From Gremmenia infestans (Eukaryota; Ascomycota; Leotiomycetes; Helotiales; Hamatocanthoscyphaceae), in assembly GCA_032629725.1 (NCBI GenBank), contig JAFEVB010000021.1, forward strand, positions 186,001-250,000: a stretch of DNA of 64,000 nucleotides. Direction: 5' to 3'. Below are positions 58,196 to 64,000 of this stretch, one piece after another. A program made the position numbers and the translations under genes. Below the pieces are notes generated by a model that saw only the letters and a list, made by a program, of their open reading frames with translations, made no database searches and was not told the DNA's origin. Numbering within the stretch: position 1 is the first letter of the stretch; each line of letters begins with the position of its first letter.

Positions 58196-59401
58196 TCTGT
58201 TGGCGAGCGACAGGGGACTGTTCTATGTCCAAACCTCCTGCAGATGATGCGCTGCATGATGCAGGCATGGCTGCGCCTTGAAGGGGATTCTATGCTGTTA
58301 TTCGCGCTTTCCCGATCATGACCAAGCAGCTGAGGTGTTAGTATTTCATCACATGGATAGCGCTTGCGGACGTGGGTTCCGTTGGGTTGATGGCGCGAGA
58401 CCCTATGATAAAAAGGGGTACCGAATACGAACAGCATTTCGATCTTCTGGGTGGCCGAAATGCACAGCAAACGCCAGCCTATTTGATTTCTCGCGGTTCA
58501 GCCCCAAACCAGGTAGATTCGACCATTCTGTGACTGGGAAATATTGATGTTGATCGTTTTGCGTCTCCTAGATATCTCAGTTGTACATGAACGAAGAAGT
58601 AGGCTTGGTAGGTAAACATGCTCCCAGGGACAGCAGACCTTTCGATCATCCAGCTCCTTCTCAGTTGGTATATCAACCCTCAGCCTAGATGCTGGCCAAT
58701 ATGCCTTGGGCTTATAGCCAAGGCACCTCATCCCTGAAACCGAAGACGAATGCCCCTACATGGCTGTTCACCTTCCAATTATGGAATTGGTGTGTGGCGA
58801 TGGAAGGAACATGTCTCCGTGAAAATTCTCAGCTCTGTTGAGCTATTTTTCTTGCCAGATTTGAGGTTTCAGTACTGAAGGGAGTTGCCGATATGAACCA
58901 GAAGTGAAATGACCTCGAAGATCTGTCATTTACGTGCTGGAATGAGGGGCTTGTTTTGCAATGGGACTGCCACAGGTTAGTCTGCTGTTGGGCATACCAC
59001 CCAGCCCTGAATCCTCGAACTGCTCAGCGCTGAATGACCACTTGGGTTTCCAGCCCATGTTACTCACATCCTCCTTCGAGTGCGCATGACGAATCCATAC
59101 TCCTGTTCCCTTGTCAACAAGCATAGACAGACCACTATGCAATATTCCTGGTCGTAAATCGCTTCACCGGCCTAAACAATGACGCCAGTGTGATGAGGAC
59201 TGCAGTAAACTTCGTATATGCAGTGAGTCAAAGCGGCGAAGGGATCTGACTGTCCTTGTCGTACTATTGGGCTTCCGGGACTACCAAATCTGCCTTGACA
59301 AGACTCTGCAGCAACGTCTGGGTGGTTTGATGGTTAATATCACGTGATTACCCCCTTTTCAACTCGGTTGGTGCTCCAGAGCCAGATTGACGATCATGTG
59401 A
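58196..59401. other. Accessory spacer with unassigned open segments
   Basis: No gene can be supported. Minus-strand segments at about 59140-58930 and 58730-58480 read like protein (GVWIRHAHSKED, GWKPKWSF; RVDIPTEKELDDRKVCC) but are in different frames and have no family I recognise; they may be remnants of one decayed gene. Confidence 0.35.
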
Positions 59402-59626
59402 GTGCAAGAACAAGCTGACTTGCGACGATTTGTGGATTCAGCTCGTGGACGGACGGCGCTATCCAGGGCGGCTGCGTGGGGGAATGATGCCGTGGTACGA
59501 CTGCTGCTGGAGAAGGCGGCGAATATCGAGGCCAAAGATAAGTATGGAAGTAGGGCGCCGTTCAGGGCAGCTGAGAGCGGGAAGGAGGCCGTAATACGCC
59601 TGCTTACTCTAAATCCAGATTCCTAA
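59402..59626 (+). pseudogene. Ankyrin-repeat fragment (plus strand)
   Basis: Carries two ankyrin units: GRTALSRAAAWGNDAVVRLL then LEKAANIEAKDKYGSRAPF, RAAESGKEAVIRLL. The frame opens at a GTG and no ATG or full gene is visible. A GTGAGT just upstream and a GATTCAG acceptor near 59440 suggest this was an internal or last exon. The second unit is degenerate (SRAPFRAAES instead of the TPLHxAA consensus). Probably a remnant of a multi-repeat protein, as often attached to NLR-like proteins in fungi. Confidence 0.6.
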
Positions 59627-60078
59627 TCATATGTCCATGTTAAGGAGTCAGGATGATGGCAAGCCAAGTCAGATGACCGTGTGATTACTGTCACGTACGA
59701 AGTCGAAGCCCAAGGAGACTAGGTGTAGTGAACGGACGAGAGATGAGAAAGATGAAGAGAGATGATAAGAAGACTGCACCAGATCAGGGTAGGTGGGTTC
59801 GCGGTCGCTGCTGGGTATTTGCACCGCCTACTACAAGAATGAAGCTATTCTCAGCTATTCTATCACCGACAGCTGATCAAGTGGGCCGTGTGGGTATTTG
59901 ACCCTGAGCAGCACCTCAACCGCCACCCAAGTGAAGGAATGGGTGGGTCATTGCTGCTAGGTCAAGAGCATGAAGATCGGAGCCCTTGCTCCAGAAGGAG
60001 TAGTGCTTCGGCGGTCCATCAGGAGTAGAAGCTGAAGAAGTGCATGTATAGCTGTCAACAGTCACCACTTACTTGACC

Positions 60079-60430
60079 CTAGCTTCTCAGGATCTCTAAC
60101 GCGCTCGGGAAGCAGTGACCAAAACTGTCTTTTTCTTCGACGTCTGCCCCCTTAGCCAGTAGCAGCTGTGCCATAGCATCGTCCCCCCTTGCACCTGCCA
60201 AGTATAGCGCCGTCCATTTATTGTTGTCTTTCGCATTGATGTCTGGTCCATTCGCCACTAGCAGCCGTACTAGGGCCTCGTGCCCACTCGCAACTCCTAT
60301 AAATAGTGCCGTCCGTCCATAGCCGTCCCTTTTATTTTCAGGCTCGGATACGAGACAGTACGTCTGGGTTTTGTCTCGGGCTCGTGTGATGCAGTAACTG
60401 CGGACGATATTTCTTCATGGCAAGCCGGGG
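60079..60430 (-). pseudogene. Ankyrin-repeat fragment (minus strand)
   Basis: An open frame without ATG reads GYGRTALFIGVASGHEALVRL, then ANGPDINAKDNNKWTALYLA, GARGDDAMAQLLLAKGADVEEKD and ends FPSALEILRS-stop. That is two and a half ankyrin units and a natural C-terminus. It opens without a start codon, so the N-terminal exons are missing. It lies in opposite orientation to the ankyrin fragment at 59402-59626, about 450 bp away; the two are related in motif but not clearly duplicates. Confidence 0.6.
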
Positions 60431-60873
60431 ACGAGGTTGCAATAGTCGCAGCGAGTTAGCTGGGGAGATCTACCAAACTGTCGCCGGAGTTGATGCCTAT
60501 CGTCGTCCTGGAATGTTCTTGCAGAGATTGTGCCGTCCCATAATTAGAAGGAAGGGGATTTCGGAGCTCACGAGCTATCATTTCAAGCTATCGAACTTCA
60601 GGAAACTCTGCGATGACGTTCTCGATATCCATTTTGATCACTGTCTTCGTAAGTTTTGTGTCGGTCATCGCCGCATGTCCTTGTATACTAACGGCTCACT
60701 CTGCTTGTAGCCGCCGCCGCAGAGTCGCTGAGGCGGTAGGTGCGCGCGCGCGGCGAGATGGTGCGGTCGGATGCCTCTACATAAAATGACCAGAGGGATA
60801 GGTTAACTATTCCCTCAAAGAGCTTATCACTACCTCATTAGAACCTCTCGGGGGGGCGCTTCGGGCGAGAGCT
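60431..60873. other. Spacer without a supported gene
   Basis: A plus-strand ATG frame (60417-60710, 97 codons) covers much of it and has no recognisable domain; its start overlaps the opposite-strand ankyrin fragment. I leave it unannotated. A CG-rich cgcgcgcgcgg run lies near 60740. Confidence 0.35.
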
Positions 60874-62490
60874 TCAACGGAGAACTTGAGTATCGGGCGT
60901 GCCACCCAAATTGAATTTGTTACGCCGTCTCCCCTTCTTTACTCGCGCACTATCATCCAGCACCACGCCAACTTTCGCAGTGTCCGACTTTGTGTTTGAC
61001 AATCTTGAAGCACGGAGAGCTCGCTGGGAGCAGGGTTTCGAAGGTAGGGTGCTAGGATTAGTGTGAGAACTCCAGGTTTGCCGTGGCTGTTGGGTCGAGG
61101 ATGTCTCTCGAACAGTAGAGATACGTGTTTTGCTCTCTAGGAGTGTGTGGTTCTCAGCGTCTTGTCTCTGTCGCTTCGAAACTGGTTCTTCGTTGCGGTC
61201 GTCGGCGCGATGCCGTTTGAGCTTTCGCTGGGGTCCACCATTTCCTCCTGTTGAGTCCTTTTCGGTCACCTTGGCTAGGTTTAACTCAAGTTCGATCAAG
61301 GGGACCTGCTGCAGTATCCATCACAGTAATATACTTTGGCTGACTGCATGTTTCTTGGCGATGCTTTATGGCTTTGTCTGATGATGGAATTCAAAGATGA
61401 GTTTGCGCCGTCTGCTGATTCGTTCGAGTGACTTTGTTGCTACGGCAAGATCGGATCTGGCTGTAGAGAGCTTGTATTCTAACTGAGGGGGAGAGAGTTT
61501 GGATGGACAAGCGCATCGTGCTTTCTGCAAGGCTTGATCTGTAAACTCCACGGTCGATGCTGCAGATTCCACAGCCTTCTGAGCTTCGCTTTCCTCGTTC
61601 TGCATCTGGAGCCCAATCCCGAAAGTCCATAACGACTCCTCGGTCTCCATAGGTCTCAGGACTTTCGAGTCCACGAGCTTCTTCCAGGCTTCGTCATGCT
61701 GAAGGCGCTTCATAACATTTGCGTGTTCGTCGTACTGGACGTACTCAAAGCCCAGATACTCAATCCATGTCGTCAATTTGTCTTGTCGATCCGGGTCCTC
61801 ATTCAGCTGAAATGATCGCTCAAACCCGTGTCTTGCCAGGCGCTTATGTAGCCTCCGGCAATATGCAGCGAAGCGTCCTGACTCTGCCGGAAAAGCAGGG
61901 AAGACGCTCCCCTCCTCTAAGGGACCGTCTGTTCTCATCCGTCGTTGCTGCTCGCCAAATTGATTCCATTTATGTGACTGCTGTCTAAACACCATCCAGC
62001 CATAATCGTATGGATTCCAGAACCATAAGATCTCGCGGTTTTCTTCTAGATTCTTCGCAATATCGTAGCTCTCAGCAATATCGTAGCCAAGATTGATCGG
62101 GTGTGAGGGCCGGCCGCCGTCATTTATGAGTTTGTGGTAGTACTCCCTCTCCTCCTCTCGATCTTTCTCGGGGTCCGGGGGTAGAGTTATTGCAGGGGAG
62201 GGTGATCGAGGCGATGTTTCTCTGTATATAGGGTTTTCGACGAGGCGTGCAGATACGCAATTCAGATCAATCGGAAGGGACGGGGCCGTGTCGCTCGCGC
62301 CTGTTCGCGCCCTTCCATAGCTATTAGAAAAGTTTGGATGTTTCGTTTTGCTTGATGCGGGGCCATATCGACTGAAAGGAGAAGGGGTAACAAGTGGGTT
62401 TATATTGGCGCTGGGGTTGATGAATGGAGTGGAAGGAAGAGTCAGATGCAGCACCAAACGCGGGGTGGTGGGTAATGAATGCGCTAGCAA
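60874..62490 (-). pseudogene. Accessory fungal gene interrupted by two in-frame nonsense codons
   Basis: One minus-strand frame runs from about 62490 to the stop at 60874 (539 codons) but holds two stops at about 61366 (TAA) and 61329 (TGA), 12 codons apart. Flanking sequence stays in the same frame (HHQTKP, stop, SIAKKHAVSQSILL, stop, WILQQVPLIELEL), so these are point changes. TAA from CAA and TGA from CGA are both C-to-T transitions, as RIP or deamination makes. The protein has a Pro-rich start, WFWNPYDYGWMVFRQQ, WIEYLGFEYVQYDEHANVMK, DSKVLRPMETEESLW, a helical region and a basic nuclear-signal-like tail (KLKRHR, KKGRRRNKF). It resembles an uncharacterised ascomycete family of WxEYLxFE proteins. 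No ATG opens the frame, which begins after an in-frame TAG. Confidence 0.68.
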
Positions 62491-62658
62491 CAGCTACTGT
62501 TGGCTACAACAGGCTAGAGTTTATCTGCTGACTAAGATGTAGGGCTCGAGAATTGATCAACTCGATTCAACTTTGCATTAACATTTGTTAGCTCAAACCA
62601 CAATGCCCTTGATCTTTGGATTATTCCTTGATCTTGTCTCAAATACATTCTTCTCCTT

Positions 62659-63000
62659 ATGTCGGACATCGAGACAGTTGAATACCACCAATACTGCCCA
62701 CCTGGAGTGCAGCAAGTAATCGCATCAGGCACGAGCTCCTGGATTGGTGTAGTCGACGAATCCACAGTCCTCAAGTATGCTCTTCAACCTGGGGGTGATA
62801 CTACCCGCCTCGAGATTGAATACAAGATTCTCATGATAGTTGGAGAACACCCTCACGTCATCAGGCTAAAAAGCTTCTCGGACTTTGGACTCTACCTTGA
62901 GCGGGCTGTTAATGGAACACTCTACAAATACCTGGCTGAATCAGATTACTCCACCATCTCTATCCAGCAGCGATCATTCGGGAGGGAAAGCCGGTCGTGA
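62659..63000 (+). pseudogene. Truncated N-terminal fragment of a protein-kinase-like gene
   Basis: From ATG 62659 the product reads like the N-lobe of a fungal kinase: ASGTSSWIGVVDESTVLKYA (glycine-rich-like loop and the strand-3 Lys), LEIEYKILMIVGEHPHVIRL (helix C Glu), then LYLERAVNGTLYKYLAE. Similarity stops at about 62960-62985, before the catalytic loop, and the frame ends in unrelated residues (RSFGRESRS). The remainder is replaced by the opposite-strand AAA fragment, so this is a stub left by a rearrangement. Confidence 0.65.
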
Positions 63001-63235
63001 TCTGGCGAGAGTCCTCGACTTCAGCGTCTCGATTCGAACTGACGGCATCGATGTCTTCCAAAAGAATAATGCAGCGACTTGGAAGCTTGTCGAATAGGCT
63101 CTTCAGGCTGGCTTCGTTGATGGCAGAAAGGCTAAGGATATAGATATTCAAACCAAAATGACCAGCGATAGACGAGCTCAAACTCGATTTTCCAGTTCCA
63201 GGAGGTCCGTATAAGTCCTCCGGCTCAGGTAACAT
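62960..63235 (-). pseudogene. Truncated BCS1-type AAA ATPase fragment
   Basis: Reads LYGPPGTGKSSLSSSIAGHF (Walker A), then LNIYILSLSAINEASLKSLF and CIILLEDIDAV (Walker B), the order and spacing of the AAA module in BCS1-like proteins. The N-terminal BCS1 domain and everything after Walker B, including the Arg-finger region, are missing. The frame ends in sequence that is antisense to the kinase stub. It is only about 35 bp from the RAD3/XPD stop codon. Confidence 0.72.
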
Positions 63236-63270
63236 GTAAGGTTATTGAAAACCGATTGGTAAAGTACATA

Positions 63271-64000
63271 TCAGCTGTCATCAAACTCCATCATGGCAGC
63301 CTCCACCTCATCGTCGTCAAGATCATCCCCATAATCTTCGGCCACAACGTTTCTATTGCCATTTTGAATATCATCAATATTCCCACTCCCCCCAACCACG
63401 GCTTGCTGAGCGGCTCTTAATGCCTCTATGGTCTCTTCCTCCTGCCGCTCTTTGTGCTTCATCAAGTCCTGAATGCTCCAAGTGCTGATGCCTTCTTGGT
63501 CACTAGCTTTAAAAGGCTGGGCCATACCCCTTAAGAATTTCTTGGCCGATCCAACGGCCATGTCCGTACTCAAATTTACTTCGCTCTCCAGCAGAGCTTG
63601 GTTGATCCACTTTGGCAATTGGGTTCTCTTCTTCAGAAATCGCTTGTCTGCAAGCACCATGATACCGTAATCATCTTTCCCTCTTAAGACACGGCCCAAA
63701 CATTGAGCAGCGTGTCGCATGGCATCGAAAGACAAGAAATCGTTCTCTCGAATACGATACGTCTCGCGGAGGAATTCAAGTCGAGCCTTCAGAATTCTTG
63801 ACTCCGTGTACTGGAAAGGAACTCCAATGCACAGCACAGTTCGCCCATATTGATAATCAAAATCAATGCCTTCGCTGACTTTTCCTCTAGCGACACAGAG
63901 AAGAATCGCTCCACGTCCATTACAACACGCGGTGCGATACGTTTCCAGGGCAAGAGAAGTTTCTTGGGCATCAGGTGTTTCTACTAGAATGAGTTTGTAC
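63271..64000 (-). CDS. RAD3/XPD, TFIIH 5'-3' DNA helicase (C-terminal 242 residues; 5' end outside window)
   Basis: XPD-family helicase of the TFIIH complex, needed for nucleotide excision repair and transcription initiation in the nucleus. The visible part is one open frame from the right edge to a stop at 63271. It includes the end of helicase lobe 2: ILLCVARGKVSEGIDFDYQY, VLCIGVPFQYTESRILKARL, DAMRHAAQCLGRVLRGKDDY (motif VI) and GIMVLADKRF. The family tail KRTQLPKWINQALLESEVNL, AKKFLRGMAQPF follows, then an acidic end (DDLDDDEVEAAMMEFDD). The residues are as expected for an active family member, with no break seen. The gene name is known in yeasts as RAD3 (rad15 in fission yeast). Confidence 0.95.
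   Translation of the reverse strand, partial: YKLILVETPDAQETSLALETYRTACCNGRGAILLCVARGKVSEGIDFDYQYGRTVLCIGVPFQYTESRILKARLEFLRETYRIRENDFLSFDAMRHAAQCLGRVLRGKDDYGIMVLADKRFLKKRTQLPKWINQALLESEVNLSTDMAVGSAKKFLRGMAQPFKASDQEGISTWSIQDLMKHKERQEEETIEALRAAQQAVVGGSGNIDDIQNGNRNVVAEDYGDDLDDDEVEAAMMEFDDS

Noticed and set aside
60417..60710. 97-codon plus-strand ATG frame
   Set aside because: No recognisable domain, opposite to an ankyrin-coding frame at its 5' end, no supporting splice structure.
1..64000. tRNA, rRNA, CRISPR array, bacterial operon features
   Set aside because: I looked for tRNA B-box-like GGTTCGANNCC and regular spaced repeats and saw none that fold or repeat properly; the DNA is eukaryotic.

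Overview
The window is nuclear DNA from a filamentous ascomycete (Pezizomycotina). Genes carry short GT-AG introns (about 35-110 nt) with fungal-type branch sites. There is a HET-domain relic, and dead transposons carry dense C-to-T/G-to-A transitions typical of repeat-induced point mutation (RIP). A class such as Leotiomycetes is plausible, but I cannot prove it from this sequence. All CDS coordinates span the whole spliced gene; exons are listed in the evidence and were checked for reading-frame continuity by hand.

Left arm (1-35.8 kb): mostly conserved single-copy genes with small decayed patches. These are a KDM5-type histone demethylase (cut by the left edge), divergent from the SLX1 structure-specific endonuclease; a RIP-style pseudogene; two tandem paralogues of an unrecognised Cys-rich family; a 432-bp TA-flanked MITE; a small DUF6914-like gene; an APH-type phosphotransferase; a decayed HET gene; a His-rich one-TM protein; a large SNF2-type helicase with a probable GC-AG intron; URC4 (uracil catabolism); an auxilin/Swa2 homologue; a 65-aa metallothionein-like gene in two small exons; and CDC27/APC3.

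Middle (35.8-48.8 kb): one block of AT-rich, RIP-destroyed retrotransposon DNA. A complete 6.45-kb chromodomain Ty3/Gypsy element with two LTRs lies inside a second Gypsy element of opposite orientation. A solo LTR with a perfect 5-bp target duplication sits nearby. The right end of the block cuts off a PD-(D/E)XK nuclease-like gene.

Right arm (48.8-63.2 kb): an accessory island. It holds the nuclease stub, a small MADS-box-like gene, a predicted pseudokinase head-to-head with a DUF3723 gene carrying two long charged helices, a 1,017-aa Ulp1-type protease, ankyrin fragments, a gene stopped by two C-to-T-type nonsense codons, and a junction of truncated kinase and BCS1-type AAA ATPase fragments. 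DUF3723 genes are known as frequent cargo of giant Starship transposons. No captain (DUF3435) recombinase is visible here, so that link is inference.

The last 0.7 kb returns to core genome: the C-terminal end of the RAD3/XPD helicase of TFIIH, running off the right edge.
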